A DNA stretch of 64,000 bases from Selaginella tamariscina (GCA_003024785.1 PUQB01000014.1:480873-544872), one strand, 5' to 3'; counted from the stretch's first letter, positions 47,780 to 63,052 are shown. Numbers and translations are program-made. Notes: generated by a model not told the origin, from the sequence alone.

Positions 47780-48701
47780 CTGTAATTAAGATCTAAGTAC
47801 TGGCGCGCGTGTTTCAAGCTATTGCAACAGCATGTTTCTACACCACATTGACTGAGCGGGTCATTGTAATCAGCACGTCATATATATATATATATATTGA
47901 TAGTGTGCATAATAGAAAAGCTGGCCAACAAATAATATACCAAACAACCATGGTGTGAGGTCTCTATTTTACAGTAGATAGATAGATACACAAGAACATA
48001 CGCACTTTAAAATAGTAAATGTAGATGTACTTCTCCCTCTCGCGCACGCACACACACACGTCGTGTGTGTGTCTGTTTAAGGAATTATTGCATCACAATC
48101 GAAAACAGCATGCCTATATATCACATGCATAAACGTATGTATTGATATAATAATGCCAGTTAGAACACACCACGTATATATATACATGACATAAAATGTA
48201 CAATAGTTATAGATTCATAAATTTTGATTTTAACACTATAATGTTACTAAAAAAATATTACCAATGGCAAAGCTCAATTAGGATGCATAATAAATGCAAC
48301 GAGTTAATTACTCATTTTATATATTAAATAAATATAAAAAAAATAAATTAAATTAATAAATATATTAAATTCAATTTATTAATTCTATATAAAATGCAGT
48401 ATATATACTTATTAAGTTTTAAGAAAATCTCTGTATCTTAAATAAGTTAGACTTAATAAATCGAACACATATGAATGTAATATATTTATGAATTTGTTAT
48501 ATCCGTGTGTGTGTCTAGAGAGAGAGAGAGAAATTAGCACTTATGGGAGCTCTGGTTCAGCAGGATTCGCAGTGCCTCTTAAGGTAATTAACGTGATTAT
48601 GTTCAATTTAAGTTCATCATATGAACTCGTTTTTGTACAACCGAGTTTGTGTTCCACAAAAGTGTGTCTATTTAGTAAAGTCATACCTTTTAAATTGCGT
48701 A
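47780..48701. other. AT-rich spacer, no gene
   Basis: Simple repeats only, for example (TA)n near 47880 and (CA/TG)n near 48050. I see no coding signal. Confidence 0.5.
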
Positions 48702-48788
48702 CCGACTTTAGCTCAGCTGGCAGAGCGGAGGACTGTAGTATTAGTGTCAGATATCCTTAGGTCGCTGGTTCGATTCCGGCAGGTCGGA
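48702..48788 (+). tRNA. trnY-GUA: tRNA-Tyr (GUA) with an intron
   Basis: Starts CCGACTTTAGCTCAGCTGG and ends TTCGATTCCGGCAGGTCGGA. The acceptor stem CCGACTT/AGGTCGG pairs (one T-G). The anticodon GTA is at 48735-48737. A roughly 14-nt intron (about 48739-48752) follows one base 3' of the anticodon, the conserved position in plant tRNA-Tyr. The intron is known to be needed for pseudouridine at position 35. Confidence 0.95.
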
Positions 48789-49053
48789 ATTAATAGATTG
48801 TTTCACGTTGGCACTCGATGGAAGTGGTATTCAAAATCGAGGTACTGTAGAGTTGGTTTAACATTTTCTTTTTCTAAGATGTTACATATAAATTTATATG
48901 TCAAATTACGATATAAGTCATGCGATGTTTTCACTAATATGTCGTGATTAATAATTTGTCTCAATCCAGCCGTTGAAGAGCAGTTAATCCTAACCGTTGA
49001 ACAGCATATACTCGAAACTGGCATGACCTTGCGCCACGTGGAATGAGACATTT
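48789..49053. other. Spacer between tRNA-Tyr and the U1 gene
   Basis: No gene seen. Confidence 0.4.
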
Positions 49054-49064
49054 ATCCCATATTG
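49054..49064 (+). promoter_or_regulatory. Upstream sequence element (USE) of the U1 gene
   Basis: ATCCCATATTG matches the plant snRNA USE consensus RTCCCACATCG at 8 of 11 positions and begins exactly 70 bp before the U1 5' end. Confidence 0.85.
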
Positions 49065-49093
49065 ACTAGGGTGGCCTCGGGCGGGGCAAGCAG

Positions 49094-49100
49094 TATATAA
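49094..49100 (+). promoter_or_regulatory. TATA box of the U1 gene
   Basis: TATATAA at -30. The USE-to-TATA offset of 40 bp start to start is the Pol II class of plant snRNA promoters, not the shorter Pol III class. Confidence 0.85.
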
Positions 49101-49123
49101 GTGCGGGGCATAGGATGGCTTAC

Positions 49124-49284
49124 ATACTTACCTGGACGGGGTTAATCCGTGATCAAGGAGGCGGATAGCCTAGGTGGAGCCTTCCCATTGCACTTAGGCT
49201 TGGCCCGCTTACAATCTCCCCAAGCGGGAGAGTTGACGTCGTAATTTATGGAAGTTGAGGGTTCGCGTACGCGCGGCCCTCTCC
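49124..49284 (+). ncRNA. U1: U1 spliceosomal snRNA
   Basis: The 5' end ATACTTACCTG is the exact complement of the 5' splice-site consensus. Stem-loop I (ATCCG...CGGAT) presents GATCAAGGAG, close to the U1-70K site GATCAAGAAG. Stem-loop II contains CATTGCACTT (U1A site). Stem-loop III is CTCCC-CAAGC-GGGAG. The Sm site AATTTATGG is at 49243-49251, and the last stem GAGGG...CCCTC closes the RNA at about 49284. The length (about 161 nt) is normal. With USE and TATA at -70 and -30 it looks like a functional gene. A clear plant 3' box was not recognised. Confidence 0.96.
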
Positions 49285-49571
49285 AAATTTAAAAAGCCCT
49301 AAAATGGATTCTTAAATAAAATTATTAACATCATTATATAATGTGAAACCTGATTGGATTGAATTGTGATTATGTGAGTTAATATATACCGGTCTACATA
49401 TGGACACATAGTTTCTATACTTAGCTTTGTGCAACGTCTTAAACAAAGTTTAGTACAAAGCACTCAACCTTTCTCGTAATATAAGTGGCATATGAATAAA
49501 CTAATATATGTTCCTTTATGAAGTAAAAGGCATCGATACAATATACACAGTACATGTTTAATTATATATAT

Positions 49572-49617
<46 letters not shown>

Positions 49618-50265
49618 CTGGTTAAAATACAACATTTCTATATGGACTTTAGGGTTGCCATGTCAGCACGGACTTTAAGATTTGTTCATACGGTTCGTGA
49701 CCTCCTGAGAGAGCCATATTTATTTTAGGACCATATGTATTGTTTCGGGTTATATTTGATTTATATTGTATATTAAGTTTTGAATGATTAACATTATACA
49801 AAGTGGATGCAAAACAACATAAGTTAAAAAGAAGCCGGAGGAATGTAATGTACCACCAACTCCGAATGTTGAAGTCTTAAATACAACATATCATATCGTC
49901 GTCCACTACGAGATGTGCATGTGAGAGAGAAAGATGGAGAGCCATTTATATCATGAAAAAAATAATATAAAATTGATTTAATATCAGGGCCAACACTACA
50001 CAGTTCAAGAATTTTTAAACATATTTTATACAACTTGTTATATACATATATCATTAAAGACACATGTCTATTGTATAGAGATTGATGTGGCCAGATTAAG
50101 TTTGTGTTTGAAACTTTTGTTGTTATTATGTGTTAGAGTTGTGATGCTAAAGGTTAAATAATGTATATTTAATAAAAATTAACATTAAATTAGGAGCAAA
50201 TACAAAAATAAATGGGAAGGAGTGGGATAAGTGAAGTAAGACTAGGTGTTTTCATTATACCTCTC

Positions 50266-50323
<58 letters not shown>

Positions 50324-51804
50324 TATATATATAGCTAGATGGCTATACAAAAGGTGTTTTTGCAAGATACAATTGTAATTCATTAATTATAATTTATTAA
50401 ATGTATATTCGATTAAGAAGAAATGATACGAGGCATTCAAATCCTACACTGATTTAAATAATTTCAAGTTCATACTTAGTAAGTTTTAATGTTAATGTTA
50501 GTAAAACTTTTTTATATAGAGAAAGAGAAAGAGAGAGAAAGAAGTATTGTAAGGAACAGTTTTAATCCACATAAAAACACAGACTTGATTATTATATTCT
50601 TATAAAATAATGTTGGTGATTTAGAGATCCTTAAAGATAACCAATGGATATCTTATAAATTATAGTGGATTATGAACACTGGAGACTACTTACAAATGTG
50701 TGTAGTTTTATACAATTTTAAGGAGATGACGACCTTACATCTTATACATAATGTATTGTGTACATATGTACATAATATGATATGTATCTTTATATGTATA
50801 AGTGTTGAGCAATGTGTGCTACATCATGTAGTCACAAACAACAAACCTTGCTTGCTAATAGCCATTTTCACATTTATATCTATATATATATATAAACACT
50901 CCTGTTATAGTTGCCTTGAGTTTTTGACATTGCACATAAAAGGTACCTATCAAGAATATTTAGAATATGTCCACAATGTTTTGAAAAAACTCTTATTGTA
51001 TGAGATATGTGTGATAAATATTTATGTATATGACTTAAAATTTGAATATAAATGTTATATATACATGATTTGAATTATAAAAAAATATGAATTTTAACTT
51101 TGTAAATGAGAAGACAAACAAGGCATTTATTTATCAACAAACTAATAATAAAATTATTATATACTTTTACATTGAATATGAATAGCTACTTATATAATTA
51201 CATTTAGTTTTTTCTCACCATTAAAGAAATGTATTAAATATGCATGAGATTATGTAAATAAACATATTAAATATTATGTATGTTTTATAAAAATAATATC
51301 TATGTGTAAGAGAGATATTTAGATTTATCCATGTATTTATACGCCTACATGCACATATCATATAAAAAAACACATATCATACATGTAAATTCGCAAGCTA
51401 CAATGCAAAGCGTATACATGGATATGTATATTTAGGAGTTGCCATATATAACAAAACAGACACTTAATAAAAAAGAAATATCATATATGTAGATATATAT
51501 ATATCAAACAAGTATAGACTAACACATTACTTTAAAATGAATTTAGCTACCATTTCACAATTAAAAAGTCTTCTATGTTGTATTACTATTTGCATTTCAT
51601 AAACCATTCTTATTAAAATCAAACAAAGAAGTTATATATATGTTATATATCACATAAACACAACACTCACCCCATACATATATAATTTACTTTATTACAT
51701 GTCATTTTTATAAATTATACATATATAATTATTATGTAAGTTTTTTTATTCTTTCATACAAACTAATAAAAATAAAATAAAATATGGTACTTATAATTAA
51801 AAAA
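49285..51804. other. Long AT-rich spacer, microsatellites, no gene
   Basis: (TA)n tracts at about 49561-49613 and 50269-50321 and a (GA)n-like run near 50520. Short open frames here are AT-biased and show no family motif. Confidence 0.5.
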
Positions 51805-52834
51805 GGCCTTCACTACAACACTTTAAATTTTAAATAATTAACGTATTTGTATATGTTTGTACAGATGTATGGGTGCACGCCTATACATGTGTGTTACATG
51901 GTTCTAGTAGTATATACATTTGATATATAAAATACATATTGTCTCGTTAGTTTCTAATATTTACAAATTAATTAAGTTTTAATTAATTAGGACTGTACAA
52001 AAGAGGAACTCCATACTAGAGCCGTCTCGATGCTTTAAATAATATTAAAACTTTTAATATAAAATAATATATCATATTATTTAATGATATTAGACTGAGC
52101 AAATAAATGAGACATTGAATATGCATATCTATATTATATTTTGTTATATATATATATATATATATATATATGCATGCATGCATGCATATAACACATTCTT
52201 GCATTTATATATGTACACACATTAAGGCCATTGCTATAGAGATAAAAACATGCTTTGTTATACATGGTACAATAAATATATAATGTATTAAAATTATTAT
52301 TATATACATTGAATATTAATGTAAAATTAACTAGTAATATATTTACCTGCGAAAATAAGGTTTTCTCCATATAACAATTATACAATAGCAAACTTATGTA
52401 AAATATAAACAATATAAACAATATAAACAATGAAAGTTACATTGACTTAAAATCTAATTTTAATATACTGAAAAATGATTAAAGAGAAAAGAAAAAACCC
52501 ACAAATTTTGAAGTATAGCACCAGATGCCGATAAGAAGTACATTTGTAAATGGCATAGTTAATGGTAATGATTACTCTATTTATATTAATACAATTAAAA
52601 CCATAAAATCAACAAAATATAAAATATATTAGCAAAATGTTAATAATAAGTACCCTTAAAAGAAACATCTCTAGAAGTTATAGTTTTGTAATGTATAACA
52701 ATTTAGTTATCACATATAGAATTTTTTGAACTCAATATTGCTTTCTTCTTAAAAGAACCAAGGATAGAAATATAATTTATGAGAACTCAGAATATAGAAA
52801 TGGGATATAAAGAACCAAGGGTAGAAATACAATT

Positions 52835-52995
52835 TGTGAGAGCTCGAATATAGAAATATGTATATCTCATTAGTCCAAGAACCTTAATTTATATACAGGA
52901 GTGAGTGATCCAGATTGAAACCAATTTAACGGCTATCAAAACCCATTATGCTAATAATAATATGTGCACATGTAGCTGTACACATGGATCTTACA
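52835..52995 (-). repeat. G1 copy 3, 3' LTR
   Basis: 161 bp, TGTGAGAGCTCGA...GGATCTTACA. Just left, 52780-52834 repeats a partial LTR start (TGAGAACTCAGAATATAGAAAT) and the flank GGTAGAAATA, a small local duplication. Confidence 0.87.
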
Positions 52996-53039
52996 TCATC
53001 CCCTCATCTCGGAATGATGTAAGTTGGTTAGGGTTCTCT

Positions 53040-55845
53040 AGTAGATGGGCCCGGATCTGAAGAAACATCATGAGAAGACACTAGTGGATTTGTAGGCAGC
53101 ACAACTTATTCTTGTTACATAAAATACTTCAACCGTTGCACGTGTACAATCTTTGAAGGGTCGGGTTGAATGTTGTGCCGAACCTCATAAACTTGTGGCC
53201 CTACTTGCCGTAGCACTCAATACGATCCTTTTCATTAAGGAAGGAAACTCTTACTTAAACCACGTATTGTAAGCTTGGGAAAACGAACTAACACTAGTTT
53301 ATCAACCTTGGACTTCGCAGGAGGACGATGGTGCGAGTTGTAACATTGTTGTTGTCCTACTTATATACAGCCCAAGTGCTCTATTGACTTTGCACGAACC
53401 AATGGAAGAATGCTCGTCAAATACTGATCCCATGACCTAGCATCATTAACTCGCAGTAACCGAGAAGGTAGACCCAACTCTGTTGGTAACACTAGGTCAT
53501 GACCATACAAGAGCTTATATGGGGAAGTACCAACGGAAGTTTGTATTCCAGTGACATAAGTATATCGGAGAGACAGCAAATAATCATCCCAATCAGAATG
53601 TTGAAAGTTCACATACTTCCTAATCATCCCCTTGAAGGTTCTGACGAGCCGTTCCACCAACCATTTGTTCGAAGATGATAAGCACTTGTGAAAGTGTGGC
53701 ATATCCCCAGTTGAGATGTTAAGACATGAAATGCCTCAACCATAAATGCAGAACCATTGTCTAAGAGAATAATTTGCTCCGTACAAGAATGTTAAAACAC
53801 AACCCGATTAAGGAGAAATTAACCAACAGTAGAAGCAATTGCACTAGCAAGAGCACCAACTTTTACCCAATAAGTTAGGTAATCAGAAGTAATAATAACA
53901 TACTTGTTGTCAGCAATCAACCATGAAAAAGGTTCCATCAGATCAAATGCCACCAAATCAAATGGACAAGAAACTGCAATTGACTCCAATTGTCCTTCCG
54001 AAGTACACGAGGGAGTATTGTGAGCTTGGCACCACACACAACTATGCACATACTGAATTACATCTTCTTGCAACTTTGGCCAATAAAAAGATCTACACAG
54101 CTTCTTCATCACATGACGATGTCCCATGTGTCTGTTGAGAACAAGAGAGTCATGGTAAGCATGGAGGAAGCGTGAAATGAAGACCGAAGGCACTATCAAC
54201 TGCAAATGATCATCTGGATTAGTCCCCACAAAATAAAGAAGGTCGTTTTAAAGGCGATATTGCCAATGTAAATGCATGAAAGGCAAGTCATTAGCAAGTG
54301 ATGAAGGATTCTCAAACTCATTATGAAGCCTTCAAATCCAGGGCTCAACCTTTTGAACTTCCCGAACCTCATCCAAAGACGGCAAATTCAACTCTGCATT
54401 TTGCAGACACTGAACGTCAAGCACTACAACTGCTGATGGTACGAAATCTTTTAAAAAGTCTACTAATGCTGGAACAACTAGCTCCTCAGGGGCAAAAGAA
54501 AAGAGAGAAGGTGGAAGAGGAGACCGAGAAAGAGCATCAGCATTAGTTATTGAACTCCCTAGGCGATGAACAACCTCAAAGTCATAAATTTGAAGCTTTA
54601 AGGCCCACCGAGCAGTACAACTAATTAAATTCTTTCGCTTTAGCAATGAAGTGACTGCTGCATGATCGCCTTCTAACAACATCCGAGAACCATGCAAGTA
54701 GGCATGGAGCTTCTTAAAATCCCAAACTGTTGCTAGACACTCCTTTTTTGTCGTGGAGTAATTCACCTCTACTAGCTACAACATACGGCTGATGTACGCA
54801 ATGGGATGTTGTTGGCCAGGGACACTCGTACTCTCCTGCATCAATATGTCCCCAAGACCAATGTCAGAAGCATCTACGCACAAGATGAAAGAACGAGTGT
54901 AATCAGGGTATGCCAAAATTGGAGAAGTTGTCAACAGCTCTTTGAGATCTGCAAAGGCCTACTTACAATCCTTAGACTAAACAAAAGAAGTCATTAACGA
55001 CTTCAGCAGGTGCAGTACGATCAGAAAGATGATCCATAAAACGACCCATATATTGTACCTTGCCAAGAAAGCGTTGCACATCATTCACACACTTCGACGT
55101 AAAGAACTTCAAAACTATAATAAGTTTGTCATGATCAATTTGTAAACCTTCACAGAAAATGCGATAACCAAGATAAGTGGTGTCCTTGGATCCAAACACA
55201 CATTTAAGTGGCTTCAGCTTCAAACCAACTTTCTGTAGCCGATACAAAACCTTGTGTACATCATCGACATGCTCTTCCTATGTTCCATCCGAGTGGATTA
55301 AAACATCATCAATGAAATCAGTAGCTACCTCTGGCATATCGCAGAGAACCTCGTCCATTATACACTGGAAAGTCGCTGGAGCATTGCTCAAACCAAAAAG
55401 CATCACCAAGAACCAAATGGTGTCCGAAAAGTAGTCTTGGGAATATCCATGTCAACCATTAGAACTTACCAATATTCAAAGGTGAGATCTAACTTGGTGA
55501 ACCAACGGCTCTGTCCTAATCGATCCAAAAGATTTGCAGTATGAGGAAGTGGGTACACATTTGAAATGGTTACATCATTTAATGAGTGATAGTTGATGCA
55601 GAATTGAATGCTCCCATCCGGCTTCATCACAAAATGAAGTTCGCATGCCCAAGGACTTCAAGATTTTCAAATAACACCCTTTTCTAACATTCACTCGTAA
55701 GATCTTGAGTTTCTTTGGTGATCGACACCGAACATGTATTTTGATTGGCCTAGCATCTTTAGTTGAAATAGGGTGACATGTCGCAATCTTAGTCCCAGAT
55801 GATAAGTTAAAGTTGAAATAATCATCATATTCCTTCTTGAGTTAA
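53040..55845 (-). pseudogene. G1 copy 3 pol
   Basis: Fragments match G1 copy 1: integrase 54229-53819 (GHRHVMKKLCRSFYW, CVWCQAHN, FDLMEPF) and 53702-53361 (WLVERLVRTFKGMIRKYVNF), RNase H 54766-54332 (ECLATVWDFKKLHAYLHGS), and reverse transcriptase 55247-54972 plus upstream pieces with VATDFIDDVLIHSDG near 55300. Many single-base changes to stops; it is inactive. Confidence 0.83.
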
Positions 55846-57330
55846 TTAATGACTGCAGTACAATGATCATTTGATGGATCTAAAGAGGGAAATGAAGAGC
55901 ATGAAGGAAAGATAGTTGGAAGTAAGGGTGAAACAAAAGTGATAAAAGCAATGGTGGAAACAGATGGATGAAGTGGAATAAAAATAAGAGGAATAGAAGA
56001 AAGACGAGGGAGAGTCAAACATGGGGGAGATTTTTCAAAGTCACACTTGGCATGATTGCGAGTCAACCAATTCATACCAAGTATAAGTGAAAAGTTTGAC
56101 TTGGCACAAGTTCACGATCATCCACACGAACAACAATGTCAACTTTATCATGCAAATAAGCATGAGTGTGTTTATTGCCATACAGAATGAATTGATTCTA
56201 CCGCACGATGCAAATGAAGGCTACAACGTGTGAGAAATAGAGGACAAACTCAAACTTGTATGCATCAACACTGAAAGGAAAATAGGACATGGCATGTGAT
56301 TAAATCGAGTTTGAAAAGTGAAGACCAGATGAACTAGTGCCGAGTGAACCCCTTGATGATACTCCCGAAAGAAGGACGAAGGGGTCACTAATTTATTTGC
56401 ATGAGGACCCCTCTCTACTCATGTGATTTGTCATTTCTTGAAAGATCCACCACATCAAGACCTTCCACTACAGTGGTGTCAATCGGACGTTGTTAACACC
56501 AGGGTCTCCACCTCGGAAATAGGGGATGCCAATTGGGAAGCCATTGACAGCGCCGATATGTGTGTCCAACCTCATCACACACCCAACAACGAATTGCACG
56601 TCCACGGGCCCAACCTTGTGTTGGTACACGAGCAACAACAGCAGCAACCTCTATTGGAGCAAGACCAATATGAAATGGAATGAGAGAATGTGAAGATGCA
56701 AGTGGGAGAGGTGATGACTAATATCGTTGTGCTAGCCTCAAAACATCGTTAAGAGTTACTAGAGCTAGTGCATGCACAAACCCCACAAGGTCTTAACAAA
56801 GTGCTAATCACAACATACCTAACTTGATGCGTTTTGACATGTTAGGCTCTGCATATAGCAAAAGACTCCGAAAGCAAACACCAAACTACATCACCAACTC
56901 AAATGACTCTTAACGAATACGATACAACTACTAAAAAGAATTATCACAGTTGTTCGCATGCCCAAATGCATATTTGAAGATATATGGAAGAATACTCCAA
57001 TCTTCACGAGTTGCAACATCCAGATCATTGTACCATTACAACACATCCCTTGAAGACAAGTAGGAAACTTGTGCAAACATTGAACACCGTCTCATAAATG
57101 ATATGTGGTGACCATGGTGAAGTGGTCAAACTAATGATACACATCATCCCCAAGATTTCTGTAAAAGAAATTCAGTCAGACACGAGGATTTGCAGTAGGA
57201 ACAAGAGGAGTACCATGGGCTGTGAATGCTGCATCAACTGAGAATGATTATTCAATTGCATCTGCATAACATTTAACAATTGCATGAGTAGTTGCTTCAC
57301 AGACGAAGGATTTGTATATTATGCATCCAT
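55846..57330 (-). pseudogene. G1 copy 3 gag and protease remnants
   Basis: Protease C-end MNWLTRNHAKCDFEKSP at 56075-56020. Knuckle and basic region near 56560-56650. Gag core near 57076-56891. All in broken frames, corresponding to 6172-7531 of G1 copy 1. Confidence 0.75.
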
Positions 57331-57485
57331 ATACAAAAAGAAGAGAAAATACAAAGTCTACAAGGAAAAAATAGATCTAAATAATAAAAAAACTAGATCT
57401 TAAGAAGACAAAGAATATTTATAAAAAAGATACAAATTCAAGCATTCCATAAGGACAATTATAAGTGCCCCTCACCTCCACCAAT

Positions 57486-57636
57486 TGTAATATAGAAATA
57501 TGTATATCCCATTAGTTAAAGAACCCTAACTTATATACAAGAGTGAGTGGTCCATATTAAAACTAATTTGCCAGTTGTCAAAACTCACTACCCTAGTAAT
57601 AGTATGTGCACATGCAGCCGTACACATGATCTTACA
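57486..57636 (-). repeat. G1 copy 3, 5' LTR
   Basis: 151 bp; starts TGTAATATAGAAAT on plus because the GAGAGCTCG block is lost, ends ATGATCTTACA. Confidence 0.85.
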
Positions 57637-58105
57637 TATTCAAATTTAAAAAATCTTTTAAAATTATAACATACATTATATTTTTGTGAATATAATTAAA
57701 AAGAATTTATTACAAATGTATTATGTATACATACTTTTGTTAAACAAATGTAAATAGTGAATTTTAGCATATTTATATCTGATACCTAATTTTTGATATT
57801 CTAAAATCTATCAGTTTATAACGTCAAGCTTGTTATATAATATAATTTATTTTTCAACCAAAACATAAAAAAGAAAAGGAAAGAAAATATATCTATTATC
57901 CATTAGGTTATAAAATGAATATGTTTTACAATTATTTAATTAAATTATTATATTTATTCACGTAAAACAGCAATAGATTTTTTGATAATATTACATTAGT
58001 TCTTATTTATTATAATTCATAAATATATAAGATCTTGTAGTCATTATACTGAACTTCAACTTATTTAAATATTATAAAACTTATAATTAACCTTAAGTTT
58101 GTATC
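57637..58105. other. 3' flank of 2OGD-C
   Basis: Non-coding; aligns collinearly with 34400-34875 of copy B and ends at GTATC, where exon 4 sequence appears in reversed orientation. Confidence 0.65.
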
Positions 58106-60006
58106 GTGGAGCACAGGGCTAAAGTGAACTCCGGGAATCTGAGAATATCCGTTGCCATATTTTATCAGCCTTCAATAGAGGGGATAGCGGGGCCTATCCC
58201 AGAGCTGTTGGATGAAGACCATCCTGCGGTTTACAAGAGCCTGAAGTTTGGTGACTACTTAAATGGATTCCTCTCTCTCTCTCTCTCTCATACTATTTTT
58301 TCAGAAAATTTAGGTACAGGTATTCAAATAGATTATATACTTGTAAAAACAAACTGTAAAGGGACGCAATGTGTTTTAACATAGTAATTAGCAGCTAATT
58401 GTTGTCCGTGTGGTTGTCCGTGTGGTTCTCCGTAATATTTTCTTAAATAATCCCGATTAAGGCCTAAACCCTCAGACATCAGCTCTAATAACTTTCCAGC
58501 GACTTCCTTTGTTGCTTCAGCATAAACTTTTGCACTCTCCCTGTAACAATTTATTGGCAGTGTCACAATATACTGTTGTGAGAGAGAGAGAGTTACATAT
58601 GTGTTTGAGGAACAAGAGAATCAACTCATATGTACTGATAGTCAGTATAATTACACCACACCACACACACGTATATATACAGAAGTGTGTGTATCATGGC
58701 TTGCCTGTAAGAAGCGGGTTTTGAAGGCCAGGTTGGGAAGCTAATTACTATCCACCTTGTCCTAATCCAGAGTTAACCATTGGAATATCCCCACACTCGG
58801 ATGTTGGTGGCGTCACCATTCTTCTACAGAATGAAGTCGATGGATTAGAGGTTTTACATAACGCTTATCTTTTTAGATAGGTTGATCATAAAATAAGTGC
58901 TTATAATGAGGACAATGAAGATGCACTCAAGTCAGGCGTTGTTCAAGTTTTGGGGAATCCCACTACGTTGTGGTATGTGTGTGTGTGCGCTACGCTGTCC
59001 TCTTCAACACACACCCGCACATGTATGCATGTGTATGTATAATCGTAAATTAAATTATCATACAACATATATAGTGAACATCTAAAGGATTGCAGGGATG
59101 ACGAAGGTAATCTTTCCACTGAAGAACAGATTCATTGTTGGGATTATGACTTGTTCCGAATCTCACTTTATCAAACAAGTTATTTGAGTAATATTCTTTC
59201 CTTTCCTCAAATGGCATATCGAAAAATGCCTTGACAGCTTCCAACATGTTCTCCATTGCAGATTCACTGACTCCATGATTAGAACATCATTATAGTCGTT
59301 TAATAAAATATTAATAATTAAAAAAAAACATATTAAAGACAATGTGTATGTACTATATTGTATTTATAGATAATACATGTACTACAATAAATATGTTTAG
59401 AACACATATTTGCTATTAGAACGCTGTACTACATAACAAATTTGAACACGTGTAGTCATATACATATATACTTGCAAGTTTTATATATATATATATATTA
59501 GAAACATACACAAAATGATTGTGGTATTATATAATGATTTCGTATATTATAGATAATACATATACTACAATAAATATGTTTAGAACAGCTATTAGAACGC
59601 TGTACTACATAACAAATTTGAACCACATATATACGTGTGTAGTCGTGTACGTATATCCATATATATATATTAGAAACAGATTATATAATGATTTAGTATA
59701 GTGTACAACTGAAAAAACTCTATAATAGTTTTATAGTTAAAGTATTGATTATATATTTACCTGGAAAAATCCCCATTCTTCACATGCTTTATTTACTTCA
59801 TGAACAATTTGAGAACGATTGGGACCGTATATTTCAGAGAGATCGATTACAGGGAGATAAATATCGTCCAATTTACCATTGAATTGCTCGTTTTTTACCT
59901 TTGGATCGATGTAAAAACGTGGTATTTCACTAATACCTTTGTCAACTAATTCCTTTACACCTTTCATTTCTTGTTTGAATATCACAAATTCTTCATTCTC
60001 ATCCAT
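58106..60006 (-). pseudogene. 2-oxoglutarate/Fe(II) dioxygenase, copy C, scrambled by inversions
   Basis: The gene is on minus, exon 1 at 60006-59761 being normal. Exon 2 is split: 59285-59074 (its acceptor lost) and 58740-58705. Exon 3 first half is 58540-58384 with a 12-nt in-frame duplication (EPHGQPHGQQ). The second half of exon 3 ([19 protein letters not shown]...) is inverted to plus at 58741-58863 and displaced between the two parts of exon 2. Exon 4 (VEHRAKVNSGNLRISV...YLNGF) is inverted to plus at 58106-58269. The stretches 58270-58383 and 58864-59073 are not derived from the gene. No functional product is possible. The GC donor of intron 2 is still visible at 58704-58703. Confidence 0.9.
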
Positions 60007-60236
60007 AGCTTGAATGCAAGGATACCTAAAATATTATATGTGCTTAGAATATTCTAAAAGATTCCAATACTGTGAAGTTGCCCATTAAAAAATATATATA
60101 AATTATTTACAAATATATTGAAATCTCTTATAATTATTATTCTTAGATAAAAATTATACATAAGATATTTAAACCACACAACATCCAATTAAAACATATC
60201 GTTATTGGTGTATATCTTAAACATAGTAATAGTTTA

Positions 60237-60277
<41 letters not shown>

Positions 60278-60347
60278 TGTTTAAGAAATAATAATAGGAG
60301 ATCAGAATATATTGATACACATCTTTATAAATATATAAATATACTTT

Positions 60348-60405
<58 letters not shown>

Positions 60406-60892
60406 TGTTTAAATTACTATGGAGCTTAATGAAATGTTTTAATTACGATTTAATTTAAGAAAATCAAAACATAAAACAATAATTTAACAATACTTTTATT
60501 GCTATATTCGAACATACCGACCAAATAGTTCATGAAGTGAATTAAGCATGTGAAGGGTTCAGGTAAATATATGTTACATTACATTTATCTATTTACTTTG
60601 TTTATTAATTTTACATAATATTTAGAATATTTTTTATATTATTATTAATAATTGTTTAACATCCATCCTAGCGCAATAATACGAATATAAGAAAATGTTA
60701 ACTGGTGTTTATATAGCTCTATATTTAAATATTGATTTACTATTTAGTGATATACATATGAATGTGAATATCAGTCATTTACAATATATAGGATATAGGT
60801 GCGTGCATGCATATTTTGTAAAAGTAAATGATATATTTTAATATGTTTCATTTTCAATTATTTATATTATATCAAATTACCAGTTGAGAATT
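60007..60892. other. 2OGD-C upstream spacer with microsatellites and exon-1 relic
   Basis: Mirror image of 18404-19137. (AT)n at 60238-60274 (shorter than in A), (TA)n(GA)n at 60346-60402, the relic of a divergent 2OGD exon 1 at 60509-60562, and the empty G2 target CGCAATAATACGAATATAAG at 60672-60691. The HSE-like AGAATATTCT is near 60046-60055. Confidence 0.6.
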
Positions 60893-60964
60893 TCCGTTGC
60901 CGGGGTTCGAACCCGGGTCGCCTGGGTGAAAGCCAGGTATCCTAAACCACTAGACTACAACGGA
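60893..60964 (-). tRNA. trnE-UUC: tRNA-Glu (UUC), cassette C
   Basis: A 72-nt gene, minus strand, identical in sequence to the A and B copies; anticodon TTC and all arms intact. Confidence 0.97.

Positions 60965-63052
<2,088 letters not shown>

Larger units (their letters stand above)
52835..57636 (-). mobile_element. G1 Ty3/gypsy element, copy 3, next to 2OGD-C
   Basis: A minus-strand, full-length but decayed element. LTRs are 52835-52995 and 57486-57636, the second lacking about 9 nt (GAGAGCTCG). The purine tract is next to the 3' LTR. The left flank TAGAAATACAATT and right flank TATTCAAATTT flank a site that copy B keeps uninterrupted at 34389-34405. The same site and orientation hold the truncated G1 in cassette A. 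Confidence 0.9.

Noticed and set aside
50672-51073. 133-codon open frame rich in Ile, Tyr and Cys
   Set aside because: AT-driven composition, no family motif, no splice context or homology to the other cassettes; treated as chance.
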